Shown here in pieces: positions 1-11,624 of a stretch of 64,000 nucleotides of DNA. A program made the position numbers and the translations under genes. This DNA comes from Acetivibrio saccincola (GTDB lineage Bacteria > Bacillota > Clostridia > Acetivibrionales > Acetivibrionaceae). Numbering within the stretch: the first letter of the stretch is position 1; the number at the start of each line of letters is the position of its first letter. The notes under the pieces were generated by a model. It was not told the origin of the DNA and ran no database searches. It saw only the letters and a program-made list of their open reading frames with translations. The stretch covers positions 1-64,000 of the forward strand of contig NZ_CP025197.1 of the NCBI RefSeq assembly GCF_002844395.1, written 5' to 3'.

Positions 1-1197
1 GTGCCGGCCAGCTTCAACAAAGGCATTTTAGAATCCAGGTACCAGGATCTTATTATGAATGCTATTAAACAAGTAACTTTTAAGGAATATAAAATAAATT
101 TTGTTGTACCCTCTGAAGAAGAAGACATTCAAAATTTAACCAGTCAAATTAATCAAAATGACGATGTAGCAAAATCCATATTAAACCCTAAATATACATT
201 TGATACATTTGTAATAGGTAACAGCAACAGGTTTGCACATGCAGCTGCATTGGCTGTTGCAGAGGCTCCTGCACAAGCTTACAATCCTTTATTTATATAC
301 GGAGGGGTAGGTCTTGGCAAAACCCATTTAATGCATGCCATTGGCCACTTTGTATTAAGCCAGAACTCTTCGACTAAAGTTTTATATGTGTCATCGGAAA
401 AATTTACAAATGAACTTATTAATGCAATTAAAGATGATAAAAACGAAGAGTTCAGATCTAAGTATAGAAATATAGATATACTTTTAATAGACGATATACA
501 ATTTATTGCCGGAAAAGAAAGGACACAGGAAGAGTTTTTCCACACCTTCAATGCCCTTTATGAAGCAAACAAACAAATTATTATTTCAAGCGACAAACCC
601 CCAAAAGACATTACAACATTAGAAGAACGTCTTAAATCAAGGTTTGAGTGGGGTCTTATTGCGGACATGCAGGCTCCTGATTTAGAGACAAGAATTGCAA
701 TTTTAAGAAAAAAAGCCCAACTCGAAAACCTTGATGTTCCAAATGATGTAATGGTTTTTATTGCTAACAAAATTGCATCCAATATAAGAGAGCTGGAAGG
801 AGCACTGAACAGGGTAATTGCCTTTGCATCCCTTACAAAGAATGAAATTACAATTGATTTGGCACATGAAGCATTAAAAGATATTTTATCTGCTGAAAAG
901 ACAAAAGTAATTAATTGCGAGACGATACAAGCTGTGGTAGCCAGGTATTTTAATGTAAGACCTGAGGATTTTAAATCAAAAAAGCGAACCAGGGATATTG
1001 CTTATCCAAGGCAAATTGCCATGTATTTGTGCCGGGAACTTACTGATATGTCCCTTCCTAAAATAGGCAATGATTTTGGAGGAAGAGACCATACCACTGT
1101 TATACATGCTTATGAAAAAATAAAAGAAGATATAGAAAATAACTCAGAAACAAGAAGAGCTGTAAATGAAATTAAAGATAATATTTTAGGAAAATAG
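1..1197 (+). CDS. dnaA: Chromosomal replication initiator DnaA (5' end outside window)
   Basis: DnaA binds DnaA boxes at oriC and opens the duplex for helicase loading. About 398 residues are visible. They hold the AAA+ P-loop [10 protein letters not shown] (about 101-110), the Walker B stretch [10 protein letters not shown], and the C-terminal DNA-binding domain IV with the family signature [15 protein letters not shown]. The GTG at base 1 is almost certainly an internal valine: the usual domain I of DnaA is mostly missing, full-length family members are about 440-450 residues, and the first residues ([12 protein letters not shown]) look like the end of domain I. The gene therefore begins upstream of the window. 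It is the first gene of the dnaA-dnaN-S4-recF-remB-gyrB run. Confidence 0.98.
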   Translation: MPASFNKGILESRYQDLIMNAIKQVTFKEYKINFVVPSEEEDIQNLTSQINQNDDVAKSILNPKYTFDTFVIGNSNRFAHAAALAVAEAPAQAYNPLFIYGGVGLGKTHLMHAIGHFVLSQNSSTKVLYVSSEKFTNELINAIKDDKNEEFRSKYRNIDILLIDDIQFIAGKERTQEEFFHTFNALYEANKQIIISSDKPPKDITTLEERLKSRFEWGLIADMQAPDLETRIAILRKKAQLENLDVPNDVMVFIANKIASNIRELEGALNRVIAFASLTKNEITIDLAHEALKDILSAEKTKVINCETIQAVVARYFNVRPEDFKSKKRTRDIAYPRQIAMYLCRELTDMSLPKIGNDFGGRDHTTVIHAYEKIKEDIENNSETRRAVNEIKDNILGK

Positions 1198-1478
1198 AAT
1201 ATTTAAATAGCTTTATATTTTTTTAATTAAAAGTTATCAACAGAATTTGTTGATATGGTGATAACTCCCTGTGAATTAACTGTGTATAATAGCTCTTACT
1301 TTTATCTCATGTTAGAGCTGTTGATAACTGACAACAACTTATCTACATATTAATAACAGGTGCAAAGCCTTTTATTTTATTGTTTTGAAATGGTTATTCA
1401 CATAATTAACAGCACTTATTGTTGTTATTACTGGTTTTACTTTTATTTAATATAAAGTATAAGGAGGTCTGTTTTTTT
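1198..1478. other. oriC: dnaA-dnaN intergenic region with DnaA-box cluster (oriC candidate)
   Basis: This 281 bp AT-rich gap holds several 9-mers matching TTATNCACA or one base away. Perfect matches are 1281-1289 (minus strand) and 1394-1402 (plus). One-mismatch matches are 1234-1242 (TTATCAACA), 1319-1327 (minus, same word), 1339-1347 (TTATCTACA) and 1270-1278 (minus). Such clusters flanking dnaA are typical of Firmicute origins. The unwinding element and any second box cluster upstream of dnaA cannot be judged from here. Confidence 0.75.
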
Positions 1479-2579
1479 ATGAAGGTTATAAGCTCAAAAG
1501 AACTTCTTGTTAATGCTATAAGTATTGTTCAAAGAGCAGTATCTACAAAAAATAATATATCTTTACTGGACGGGATATTACTAGAAGCAGACGGTGTTTT
1601 TAAAATGACCGGAAATGATTTGGAAATTGGTATAGAGTGTAACATACCTGCAGATATAAGAAGGGAAGGTTCTATTGTAATTAATTCTAAAATATTTGGT
1701 GATATTATAAGAAAAATGCCTGATTCTGAAATATTAATTGAGCTACTTGATAATAATGATGTTTTGATTGAATGTGAAAACTCAGTTTTTAAAATAAAGG
1801 GAAACCCAAGTGATGAGTATCCCCTTCTCCCGGAAATTGAAGCAGAAAAGTCTTTTAAAATCAGTCAAAAAATAGCAAAGGACATGATTAGGCAAACAAT
1901 TTTTTCTGTAGGGGATGATGAGGACAGAAAGATACTAACTGGAACTTTGATAGAAAGTGATGGAAACGAACTGGTTTTTGTTGCTATTGACGGTCACAGG
2001 ATGGCTGTGAGAAAGACAGCAAATGGTGTTCAGGATACCAGTTTTAGTGTTGTTGTTCCTGGAAAGACTTTAAATGAAATATCAAAGATAATAGAACCTG
2101 AAGATGATGAAATGGAAATATTTACATCAAAAAATCAAATACTTTTTAAAATAGATAACTGCAAAATTATGTCCAGACTTTTAGAAGGGGAGTATTTAAA
2201 TTATAAGAGTATAATACCTGACGAACATGAAACAAAAATAAGGGTAAATACAAAGGAACTTCTTTCAAGTGTAGAGAGGGCTTCATTAATTTCTATAAAT
2301 GAGAAAAAATACCCTATAAAGTTTGATATAGAAGATGATGTTTTAGTTATTTCATCCAACACTGAGATTGGAAATGTAAGGGATGAAATAGCCATTGATA
2401 TGGAAGGTAAAAATATGACTATAGGCTTTAATCCCAGATATTTTTTAGAAGCACTGCGAGTAATTGATGACGAAGTTGTGGATATTTATTTTAATTCAGA
2501 TATTGGGCCGTGTACAATAAGGCCTGTTGAAACTGATGAATTTGTATACATGATTTTGCCTGTCAGGATAAAAAGCTAA
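1479..2579 (+). CDS. dnaN: DNA polymerase III beta subunit (sliding clamp)
   Basis: The protein forms the ring-shaped processivity clamp that tethers DNA polymerase III to the template. It is 366 residues, the normal length, and matches the three-domain beta-clamp family throughout, ending in the typical MILPVRI tail. I chose the ATG at 1479 because an AAGGAGGT ribosome site lies at 1461-1468; an in-frame extension back to 1419 would only add a hydrophobic stretch unlike the family. It is the second gene of the origin operon, 16 bases before the S4-domain gene. Confidence 0.97.
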   Translation: MKVISSKELLVNAISIVQRAVSTKNNISLLDGILLEADGVFKMTGNDLEIGIECNIPADIRREGSIVINSKIFGDIIRKMPDSEILIELLDNNDVLIECENSVFKIKGNPSDEYPLLPEIEAEKSFKISQKIAKDMIRQTIFSVGDDEDRKILTGTLIESDGNELVFVAIDGHRMAVRKTANGVQDTSFSVVVPGKTLNEISKIIEPEDDEMEIFTSKNQILFKIDNCKIMSRLLEGEYLNYKSIIPDEHETKIRVNTKELLSSVERASLISINEKKYPIKFDIEDDVLVISSNTEIGNVRDEIAIDMEGKNMTIGFNPRYFLEALRVIDDEVVDIYFNSDIGPCTIRPVETDEFVYMILPVRIKS

Positions 2580-2595
2580 TATTTGAGGTGTTTTT

Positions 2596-2805
2596 ATGAA
2601 AGATGTTAGAATAGAAACTGAGTATATAAAATTAGGACAGTTTTTAAAATGGGTGGGTATTGCAGATACCGGTGCAGAGTCTAAGGAACTTATAACTGAG
2701 AGCAAAGTTAAAGTAAACGGACAAGTTGAATTAAGAAGGGGTAAAAAGTTAAGAAAAGGTGATATAATAGAATTAGGAGGAAATAAATACAGGATTGTAG
2801 ATTGA
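2596..2805 (+). CDS. yaaA: S4-domain RNA-binding protein, YaaA family
   Basis: This 69-residue protein is essentially one S4 RNA-binding fold, with the pattern LGQFLKWVGIADTGAESK followed by a VKVNGQVELRRGKKLRKGD stretch. Small YaaA-type S4 proteins sit between dnaN and recF in most Firmicutes and have been linked to ribosome assembly. The short gaps on both sides fit co-transcription with dnaN and recF. Position and sequence make the family firm; the exact RNA target is not visible. Confidence 0.93.
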   Translation: MKDVRIETEYIKLGQFLKWVGIADTGAESKELITESKVKVNGQVELRRGKKLRKGDIIELGGNKYRIVD

Positions 2806-2847
2806 TATTTAAATGTTAAAAAAGTTTTTTGTGTAAGGAGAAAAGTT

Positions 2848-3951
2848 TTGTATATAGAACAGCTGGAATTAGAAAATTTCAGAAATTATAAAAGAATCAA
2901 AACTTCTTTTTCAAAAAATATTAATATTATATACGGGGAAAATGCCCAGGGCAAAACAAATATTATAGAGGCTCTTTTTCTGTGTGCAGCCGGCCGCTCT
3001 CACAGAACATCAAAAGACAGAGAACTTATAAATATAAACAGCAGTAGATTTAAGGTAAAACTTATTGTTATTGATAATAGTAAAAAAAAAGAAATAGAAT
3101 ATTCATATGAATCCGGAAAAAAACAAATACTAATAAATGAAATTCCTATAAAAAGAATGGCTGAATTAATGGGTAATCTTTTGGCGGTTATATTTTCTCC
3201 GGAGGATATATTGATTGTAAAAGAGGGGCCATCTTTGAGAAGAAGGTTTATGGACATAACCATTAGCCAGTTAAAACCGTCGTATTTTTATAATTTGCAG
3301 CAATATAACAAAATTTTAAACCAGAGAAATAATTTATTAAAAGAAGCACAGGAAAAGAAAAGTTTATTGGATACCCTTGATATCTGGGATGAAAAAATTG
3401 CCTGGGTTGGAGCAGAAATTATAATAGAGAGAAAAAAATTCATTGAAAGGCTTTGTAAAATTTCAAAAAAGAAGCATTATAATTTAACGGACAATTGTGA
3501 AGAATTAGATATAAAGTATAAAACTTTTTTAGATGAAATAGATGTGGAAAATAAGGAAAGTGTAAAAAATAAATTTGTTGAAGAAATTTTAAAAAACAGA
3601 AGGACAGAGCTTAAAAGATGTGTTACAATTGCAGGTCCTCACAGGGATGATTTTGATATAATAGTAAATGGACTGCCTTTAAAGAATTTTGGTTCTCAGG
3701 GTCAACAGAGAACTGCAGTGCTATCATTAAAATTATCTGAGATAGATATAATAAAAGATGAGACAGATGAGTATCCAATACTACTTTTAGATGATGTAAT
3801 GTCAGAACTGGATAATAAAAGAAAGAGTTATTTATTTAATAATTTGAAAAATATGCAGACATTTATAACCTCAACAGAAAAAGATTATTTTAAAGAATTT
3901 CAATATATATCTTTTTACAAGGTAAAATGCGGGGAAATTATAAATTCTTAA
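2848..3951 (+). CDS. recF: DNA replication and repair protein RecF
   Basis: RecF is an SMC-like ATPase that helps load RecA at gapped DNA. The 367-residue product starts MYIEQLELENFRNY. It has the P-loop GENAQGKTNIIEALF (about 31-45), the ABC-type signature region GSQGQQRTAVLSLKL, and Walker B LLLDDVMSELD near residue 310. The start codon is TTG at 2848, supported by AAGGAG at 2835-2840 and by the conserved N-terminus. An A-run of nine bases inside the gene is intact, which is relevant to the frameshifts seen elsewhere in the window. Confidence 0.97.
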   Translation: MYIEQLELENFRNYKRIKTSFSKNINIIYGENAQGKTNIIEALFLCAAGRSHRTSKDRELININSSRFKVKLIVIDNSKKKEIEYSYESGKKQILINEIPIKRMAELMGNLLAVIFSPEDILIVKEGPSLRRRFMDITISQLKPSYFYNLQQYNKILNQRNNLLKEAQEKKSLLDTLDIWDEKIAWVGAEIIIERKKFIERLCKISKKKHYNLTDNCEELDIKYKTFLDEIDVENKESVKNKFVEEILKNRRTELKRCVTIAGPHRDDFDIIVNGLPLKNFGSQGQQRTAVLSLKLSEIDIIKDETDEYPILLLDDVMSELDNKRKSYLFNNLKNMQTFITSTEKDYFKEFQYISFYKVKCGEIINS

Positions 3952-4085
3952 ACGAGAATAATGTTTACTTTGTATATATAGCGGAAAAGTCCTTAATATC
4001 AGGTGATAATAAAAAATAATTGCAGTTTCTGCTTAATTTGATAAAATAAAATAGGAAAGATTTTAATTAAAAATGGAGGATACAT

Positions 4086-4370
4086 ATGTTTTTACATATA
4101 GGCGGCGAATATGTTGTACCTGTTAAAAATATCATAGCCATAATGGATTTAGAAACTACTTCAATTTCAAAAGATACAAAGGAATTTTTAAGAGTTGCAG
4201 AAGAAGAAGGCTTTGTTAAGGCAGTTACAGATGATATCCCAAAATCATATATAATAACTGAATTTAATAAAAAGAGTGAAATTTATCTGTCTGCTATATC
4301 GTCTGTTACCCTGCAAAAGAGAATAAAATCTATGAGTGGGGTAAAAAATTATTTAGATAAACAGAAATGA
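4086..4370 (+). CDS. remB: DUF370 family regulator, RemB-like
   Basis: The 94-residue protein begins MFLHIGGEYVVPVKNIIAIM, the characteristic start of the DUF370 (RemA/RemB) family. RemA-type proteins form oligomeric DNA-binding rings and regulate matrix genes in Bacillus; RemB sits between recF and gyrB there too. It is preceded by GGAGG and ends 9 bases before gyrB. Family assignment is firm; the regulatory targets in this organism are unknown. Confidence 0.92.
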   Translation: MFLHIGGEYVVPVKNIIAIMDLETTSISKDTKEFLRVAEEEGFVKAVTDDIPKSYIITEFNKKSEIYLSAISSVTLQKRIKSMSGVKNYLDKQK

Positions 4371-6305
<1,935 letters not shown>

Positions 6306-6394
6306 GGAATATTATAAATCGGCTTTAAATTTATTACTTTCTAAAAGTGTAGTATAAATATTCCTAACTGTGCATTAAAAATTAAAAAATATAA

Positions 6395-6446
6395 AAAAAT
6401 CAAAAGTGTAATTGTTTCACGTGAAACAATTACACTTTTGATTTTT
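6395..6446. promoter_or_regulatory. parS: parS site inside a 52 bp perfect palindrome
   Basis: The centre at 6413-6428 is TGTTTCACGTGAAACA, identical to the consensus ParB-binding parS sequence. Both arms extend perfectly to 26 bases each, so the whole 6395-6446 is an exact inverted repeat. The right arm ends in T5, so as RNA it would also be a strong hairpin terminator for gyrB. It lies in the 314 bp gap between gyrB and parA; I see no gene in the rest of that gap. Confidence 0.95.
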
Positions 6447-6619
6447 ACAAATTACAAATACTAAAGATGATATTAGACTAATAAAATATAATAGAAATTT
6501 TACTAAGATTTGAGTATCATAAAAATTAATTTGTTATTAATGCTTTTTGTGATATAATTTAAAATAATACACTATATTAATTTTTGATTGTATGTAGATG
6601 AGCCAAGGGGTGTTGTTTA

Positions 6620-7402
6620 ATGACAAAAGTAATTGCAGTAGCAAATCAAAAGGGCGGGGTAGGCAAAACAACTACTGCAGTAAATTTAAGTTCTTGTCTT
6701 GCTTACAAAGGAAAAAAAGTTTTACTGGTGGATATAGATCCCCAAGGAAACGCTACAAGCGGACTGGGTGTTGATAAGAAAAGTACAAAGGGTTCCACCT
6801 ACGATGTTTTAATTAATGAAGAAAGTATGGAAAGAGTTCTTGTTGATACACCTATTGAAAATTTAAAATTATGTCCTTCAAATATAGATCTTGCCGGTGC
6901 TGAAGTTGAACTTGTCTCATCTATATCAAGGGAAAGCAGGCTTAAAGCTTCTTTAAAGGAAATTAAGGAAAACTATGATTTTGTAATAATAGATTGTCCT
7001 CCTTCTTTGGGATTATTAACTTTAAATGCACTTACAGCGGCGGATACAATTCTTGTACCCATACAATGTGAGTATTATGCATTAGAAGGACTAAGTCAGC
7101 TGATGGAGACTGTAAAACTTGTTCAAAAGCATCTTAATGCAGATCTGGATGTTGAAGGCGTTGTATTGACAATGTTTGATGCAAGGACTAACTTATCAAT
7201 ACAGGTGGTGGACGAAGTAAAAAAATATTTTAAAAATAAAGTTTACAGAACTATAATACCAAGAAACGTTAGATTAAGTGAGGCACCTAGTTATGGACTT
7301 CCAATAATATTATACGATGCAAAATCAAAAGGAGCGGAGTGCTATTTAGACTTAGCGGAAGAAGTAATAGAATATTCAGAGGAGGGAAGACATAATGAGT
7401 AA
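6620..7402 (+). CDS. parA: Chromosome-partitioning ATPase ParA (Soj)
   Basis: ParA/Soj is a deviant-Walker ATPase that works with ParB-parS in origin segregation and modulates DnaA. The 260-residue protein starts MTKVIAVANQKGGVGKTTTAVNLSS, with the KGGVGKTT deviant P-loop, then VDIDPQGNATSG and DFVIIDCPPSLG. An AAGGGGTG site precedes the ATG. The last 8 bases overlap parB, so the two are translationally coupled. Confidence 0.97.
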   Translation: MTKVIAVANQKGGVGKTTTAVNLSSCLAYKGKKVLLVDIDPQGNATSGLGVDKKSTKGSTYDVLINEESMERVLVDTPIENLKLCPSNIDLAGAEVELVSSISRESRLKASLKEIKENYDFVIIDCPPSLGLLTLNALTAADTILVPIQCEYYALEGLSQLMETVKLVQKHLNADLDVEGVVLTMFDARTNLSIQVVDEVKKYFKNKVYRTIIPRNVRLSEAPSYGLPIILYDAKSKGAECYLDLAEEVIEYSEEGRHNE

Positions 7403-8258
7403 AAGAGCTTTAGGAAAAGGCTTAGGTGCACTGATATCTGAAGCAAAAACCAGTCCTGATGAAAAAGAAGGAGTGCTGGAATTAGGTATAAATGAAATTG
7501 AGCCAAATTCTAATCAACCAAGAAAATCTTTTGATGAAAAAGCCCTTATACAGTTGTCTGAATCAATAAAGGAACATGGTATTATACAGCCTATAATAGT
7601 AAAAAAAGAAGGGGATATATACAGGATTGTTGCGGGAGAAAGAAGATGGAGAGCAGCAAGATTATTGGGTTTAAAGAAAATACCTGCTATTGTAAGGGAT
7701 TTTTCAAATAAACAGGTTATGGAAATAGCACTAATTGAAAATATTCAAAGGGAAGACTTAAACCCTATTGAGGAAGCAGAAGCATATGAGAGATTAATAG
7801 TTGAACATAATATGACTCAAGAACAAATTTCAAATTCCATAGGAAAAAGCAGACCGGCCATAGCTAATTCATTGAGACTATTAACATTAAGTGATAATAT
7901 AAAAAAATTTTTAATAAGCGGGCAAATAACCAGCGGTCATGCAAGGGCCTTATTATCTCTAGAAGATAAGAAAAAACAAGAAAGTATTTGTAATGAAATA
8001 ATTGAAAAAAATTTAAGTGTCAGGGAAACAGAAAAATTAGTTAAGAGTATAAAAAATAAAGACAAAGAAAGTAAAAAAAAAGTTGTAAAAAAACAAGATG
8101 AACATGAATTTGAAAAAGTAGAAGAGGATTTACAAAATATACTAGGTACTAAAGTTAAGATAATTAATAAAAATAAAAAAGGACAAATATTAATTGAATA
8201 TTATTCAAGTGAAGAATTAAATAGATTAATAGAATTAATTAGTAACAAAGGTAAATAA
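7395..8258 (+). CDS. parB: Chromosome-partitioning protein ParB (Spo0J)
   Basis: ParB is the CTP-dependent clamp that loads at parS and spreads along DNA. The 287 residues contain the N-terminal ParB/Srx-like nuclease fold with the CTP-binding motif GERRWRAARLLG, the ENIQREDLNPIEEA stretch, and a helix-turn-helix (about 120-165: MTQEQISNSIGKSRPAIANSLRLL). A lysine-rich linker leads to the C-terminal dimerisation domain. It overlaps parA by 8 bases. Two consensus parS sites lie within 1 kb on either side. Confidence 0.97.
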   Translation: MSKRALGKGLGALISEAKTSPDEKEGVLELGINEIEPNSNQPRKSFDEKALIQLSESIKEHGIIQPIIVKKEGDIYRIVAGERRWRAARLLGLKKIPAIVRDFSNKQVMEIALIENIQREDLNPIEEAEAYERLIVEHNMTQEQISNSIGKSRPAIANSLRLLTLSDNIKKFLISGQITSGHARALLSLEDKKKQESICNEIIEKNLSVRETEKLVKSIKNKDKESKKKVVKKQDEHEFEKVEEDLQNILGTKVKIINKNKKGQILIEYYSSEELNRLIELISNKGK

Positions 8259-8382
8259 TAGGACGATCTAATTTTGCCTGTAATTAATTTTTTGATAATG
8301 GTTAATATTAATATATATATAGATAAAAAAATTTATTTAAAGGAAAAATAGAAGGGTTTTAATAAAAGTGAATAAAAATTTA

Positions 8383-8420
8383 ATTTTATAAAATGTTTCA
8401 CGTGAAACATTTTATAAAAT
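8383..8420. promoter_or_regulatory. parS: Second parS site inside a 38 bp perfect palindrome
   Basis: The core at 8394-8409 is again TGTTTCACGTGAAACA. The perfect inverted repeat extends to 19 bases per arm. Its outer arms (ATTTTATAAA type) differ from those of the first parS, so the extensions are not copies of one another. It lies in the gap just after parB, so the parAB operon is bracketed by parS sites. Confidence 0.95.
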
Positions 8421-8495
8421 CATACTTAACACAATTTACACAACTTCATGCATCAATTGTCAATAATAATTTTCTAAACAAGAAGAGGAGAGAAT

Positions 8496-9035
8496 ATGTT
8501 GTCAGTACTTAATAATTTACTTGAATTTTTGGAAACGTACTATGTTATAATAATATCGTTTAATACTATCCTTATTCTAATTCTTTTTATATTACTTATA
8601 TCAGTCAACAGAAACTTTAAAAAATTTAAATTTAAATATAATAAAATAATGGAAGAAGCCAAAGAAAAAAGTGTGGAAAAAATGCTTTGTGATATATTCA
8701 ATTATACAAATGAAACATCACTTAAAAATAAAGAGTTGGAATACAAACTAAATAAAATAGAAAAAAATCTTCAACATTGTGTTCAAAAAGTAGGGGTAGT
8801 AAGGTATAATGCATTTGAGGGCGTGGGAAGTGAGTTAAGTTATGCTGTAGCCCTTCTGGATAATAATGATGATGGTGTAGTAATTAACGGAATATATGCA
8901 AGGGAGAGTTCAACAACTTATGCTAAACCCATAAAAGGGGGAAATTCCAAACACGCTTTGTCTGCAGAAGAAATACAAGCTATAGATATAGCAAGAAGAG
9001 CAAAATACCAGGATAGAAGTACAATAAAGAATTAG
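8496..9035 (+). CDS. DUF4446 family membrane protein
   Basis: The 179-residue protein has one N-terminal transmembrane helix (about 15-40), a lysine-rich coiled-coil segment, and a C-terminal domain starting VQKVGVVRYNAFEGVGSELSYAVALLD that is the hallmark of DUF4446. Members commonly sit next to parAB in clostridia. No function is established. AAGAGGAG precedes the ATG. It appears to be in the same direction as, but separately expressed from, parAB because of the palindrome between them. Confidence 0.85.
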   Translation: MLSVLNNLLEFLETYYVIIISFNTILILILFILLISVNRNFKKFKFKYNKIMEEAKEKSVEKMLCDIFNYTNETSLKNKELEYKLNKIEKNLQHCVQKVGVVRYNAFEGVGSELSYAVALLDNNDDGVVINGIYARESSTTYAKPIKGGNSKHALSAEEIQAIDIARRAKYQDRSTIKN

Positions 9036-9140
9036 TTTGTAAATTTCATTAAAATTAAAATTTTATTAATAAAAAGGGGTAGAAGTATAATAAATAAAGC
9101 TCATATAAAGTAAATATATAGTTGTTGAGGGAGAATAAAA

Positions 9141-9905
9141 ATGTATAAAAACAAAAGTAAGAATACAATTTGGATTTATGCTTTGATATTATTTACTTGT
9201 GTATTTATATTACTTCTATTGACAGGCTATAGCCAGATTAAATTTAACAGAAGCCTGAATGAGTATAGAAATAAGCTGATATCCAGTGAAGAGGAAATAA
9301 ATATTTCCAGTCACAATTTAAAAACTGCTTTAGAAGAAAATGAAATGCTGTATAAAAAGATAGAAAAATTGAATAAAACTTTAGAAGAAAAAACTGCGGC
9401 ATTTAATGAACTGGAGGAGAAATTAAAAAACAAAGAAAAAGAAATTGACGAAAGAATATTTATAAATAATTATGAGTTGTTACTGGAAGCGGAAGAATAT
9501 TTCAATAATGGTGAAGTGATAAAAAGCTCAATTATTTTATTAGAAAAAATGGATAAGAGAAAATTAGATGCAAATGGTTTAAAAAAATATAATAAATTAA
9601 AGGAAAAAATATATGAAAAAGCTCCCTGGGAGTTTTATAAGGAAGGATACAATAACTATATTGAAGAAAGATATAAAGATGCTAAATACAATTTACAATA
9701 CTCTTTAAAAATTTCAGAAAGCGAATACTTTTCAGATGACTGCTATTACTATATAGCTTATTCTGAGTATAGAATGAAGGAATATGAGCAGGCAAAAGAA
9801 ACTATAAAAATTCTTGCAGAAAAATATCCCTCCAGCAATTATATTGAGGAGGCACAAAGACTTTTAAATATAATAGAAAATGAAATAAAAAGTTTTGAAA
9901 ATTAA
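9141..9905 (+). CDS. Membrane-anchored coiled-coil protein with TPR-like tail
   Basis: The 254 residues consist of a short basic N-terminus, one transmembrane helix (about 11-32), a long charged coiled coil (about 40-110), and a C-terminal region of TPR-like helices (YKEGYNNYIEERYKDAKYNL; YYYIAYSEYRMKEYEQAKE; AEKYPSSNYIEEAQRLL) resembling the YbgF/CpoB-type repeat. It is probably exposed outside the membrane, where such repeats mediate protein contacts. I do not recognise a named family. It precedes serS by 66 bp. Confidence 0.75.
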   Translation: MYKNKSKNTIWIYALILFTCVFILLLLTGYSQIKFNRSLNEYRNKLISSEEEINISSHNLKTALEENEMLYKKIEKLNKTLEEKTAAFNELEEKLKNKEKEIDERIFINNYELLLEAEEYFNNGEVIKSSIILLEKMDKRKLDANGLKKYNKLKEKIYEKAPWEFYKEGYNNYIEERYKDAKYNLQYSLKISESEYFSDDCYYYIAYSEYRMKEYEQAKETIKILAEKYPSSNYIEEAQRLLNIIENEIKSFEN

Positions 9906-9971
9906 TGATTAAAATAGTTATAATAGATAATATAAATAAATTAAAAATATTATAAAGTAAGGGGTTTTACT

Positions 9972-11255
9972 ATGCTAGATATTAAATTAATCAGAAACAA
10001 TCCGGATATTTTGAAAAATGCAATGGCAAAACGAAAGGAAAATTTTGATGTTGATGAATTGTTAAAACTTGATGAAAAGAGAAGAAAAAATATAGCTGAA
10101 GTTGAAAGTCTGAAATACAAACAAAATGAAAGTTCAAAGTTGATACCTGTGTATAAGAAAGAAGGAAAAGATGTAAATTCATTATTAGAAGAGATGAAAA
10201 ATTTATCAGAAAAAATAAAAGTGCTGGATGCAGAAGCCAAAAGTATAGATGAAAAATTAAATGAAATCCTTCTTACTATACCAAATATACCAAATGAAAC
10301 AGTTCCACCAGGGGATAGTGATGAAGACAATGTGGAAGTAAGAAAATGGGGGGAGCCAACTAAGTTTAATTTTGACCCTAAGCCACATTGGGAAATTGGG
10401 GAAAATTTAAATATATTAGATCCTGCAACAGCTTCTAAAGTTACAGGCACAAGATTTATGTTTTATAAAGGTCTTGGTGCACGTTTAGAAAGAGCATTAA
10501 TGAATTTTATGTTGGATTTACATATTGACAAACACGGGTATGAAGAAGTGTTTCCACCTTTTATGGTTCACAGGCATAGTATGGTGGGTACTGGACAGCT
10601 GCCTAAATTTGAAGAGGATGCATTTAAAGTAGCTGATACAGAATACTTTTTAATTCCAACAGCAGAAGTTCCTGTAACAAATATGTACAGGGAGCAAATT
10701 ATAGATGCAAAAGAATTACCTATAAAGCATGTTGCATACTCTGCATGTTTCAGATCAGAAGCAGGTTCGGCAGGAAGGGACACAAGAGGGTTAATAAGAC
10801 AGCATCAATTTAATAAGGTGGAACTTGTTAAAATAACTACACCTGAGACTTCATATGAGGAATTAGAATCTTTAACTAATGATGCAGAAGAAGTTTTAAG
10901 ATTACTTAAAATACCATATAGAGTTGTAAAAATATGTGTAGGTGATTTAGGATTTGCAGCAGCAATGAAGTATGATATAGAAGCCTGGATGCCCAGCTAT
11001 AACAGATATGTGGAAATATCTTCATGCAGTAATTTTGAAGCATTTCAGGCAAGAAGAGCAGGTATCAGATTTAGAAGAGGACCTAAGGAAAAACCTGAAT
11101 TTGCTCACACTTTAAATGGTTCAGGTGTTGCAATTGGAAGGACAACTGCGTGTATACTGGAGAATTACCAAAGGGAAGATGGATCAGTTGAAATTCCGGA
11201 AGTGTTGAGAAAGTACATGGGTGGTATAAGTGAAATCCTTAAGGAAGTGAAATAG
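9972..11255 (+). CDS. serS: Seryl-tRNA synthetase
   Basis: SerS charges tRNA-Ser with serine. The 427-residue class II enzyme has the N-terminal coiled-coil arm (about 30-100) that grips the long variable arm of tRNA-Ser, motif 2 ([21 protein letters not shown]) and motif 3 ([19 protein letters not shown]). AAGGGG precedes the ATG. Two tRNA-Ser genes follow within 500 bp. The 66 bp leader is too short for a T-box, so no serine-responsive leader is visible. Confidence 0.97.
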   Translation: MLDIKLIRNNPDILKNAMAKRKENFDVDELLKLDEKRRKNIAEVESLKYKQNESSKLIPVYKKEGKDVNSLLEEMKNLSEKIKVLDAEAKSIDEKLNEILLTIPNIPNETVPPGDSDEDNVEVRKWGEPTKFNFDPKPHWEIGENLNILDPATASKVTGTRFMFYKGLGARLERALMNFMLDLHIDKHGYEEVFPPFMVHRHSMVGTGQLPKFEEDAFKVADTEYFLIPTAEVPVTNMYREQIIDAKELPIKHVAYSACFRSEAGSAGRDTRGLIRQHQFNKVELVKITTPETSYEELESLTNDAEEVLRLLKIPYRVVKICVGDLGFAAAMKYDIEAWMPSYNRYVEISSCSNFEAFQARRAGIRFRRGPKEKPEFAHTLNGSGVAIGRTTACILENYQREDGSVEIPEVLRKYMGGISEILKEVK

Positions 11256-11404
11256 TGATACATTTGTTAACTAAAAAGTTTGGAATACTGCCGGAGGAAA
11301 CTCAGTCTAAGATTGAGAAATTAGATGAAGCTGTATTATAGACTATTATTAATGAAATACTGGAATATAATAGTTTAGAAGATATTAATAGACACCTGAA
11401 GTAA
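11255..11404 (+). pseudogene. Remnant of an Rpn-type (DUF4351) transposase-related gene
   Basis: Directly after serS, one frame reads LLTKKFGILPEETQSKIEKL, then a TAG at 11339-11341, then INEILEYNSLEDINRHLK and a stop. This is the short C-terminal DUF4351-like segment found at the end of PD-(D/E)XK nuclease family proteins of the Rpn type. Nothing of the nuclease domain is left and the remnant is interrupted, so it is a decayed fragment. Confidence 0.55.
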
Positions 11405-11530
11405 TATATTTACGAAAATCTTGTTTAAATATAATAAAAATGAATAACAAAAACTAACAATAAAAAAGACTTAAAAAAGTACTTGACAAACCAGAGCATA
11501 ACATGTTATATTAATTCTTGTGACGTATAC

Positions 11531-11621
11531 GGAGAGATGGTCGAGCTGGTTGAAGGCACCGGTCTTGAAAACCGGAGTAGGCTTACGCCTACCCTGGGTT
11601 CGAATCCCAGTCTCTCCGCCA
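11531..11621 (+). tRNA. tRNA-Ser (anticodon UGA)
   Basis: The acceptor arms GGAGAGA and TCTCTCC pair and are followed by G and an encoded CCA. The anticodon loop is CTTGAAA with TGA. A long variable arm (GTAGGCTTACGCCTAC) marks a class II tRNA, as expected for serine. The T-loop GGTTCGAATCC is standard. Confidence 0.97.
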
Positions 11622-11624
11622 TAT

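Noticed and set aside
6306-6619. gyrA expected after gyrB
   Set aside because: No gyrase A sequence is present; the gap holds only the parS palindrome and AT-rich DNA. Its absence here is not unusual enough in this clade to be a finding, since it may lie elsewhere.
9906-9971. T-box leader before serS
   Set aside because: Only 66 bp separate serS from the preceding gene, and no T-box sequence or antiterminator hairpin is visible.
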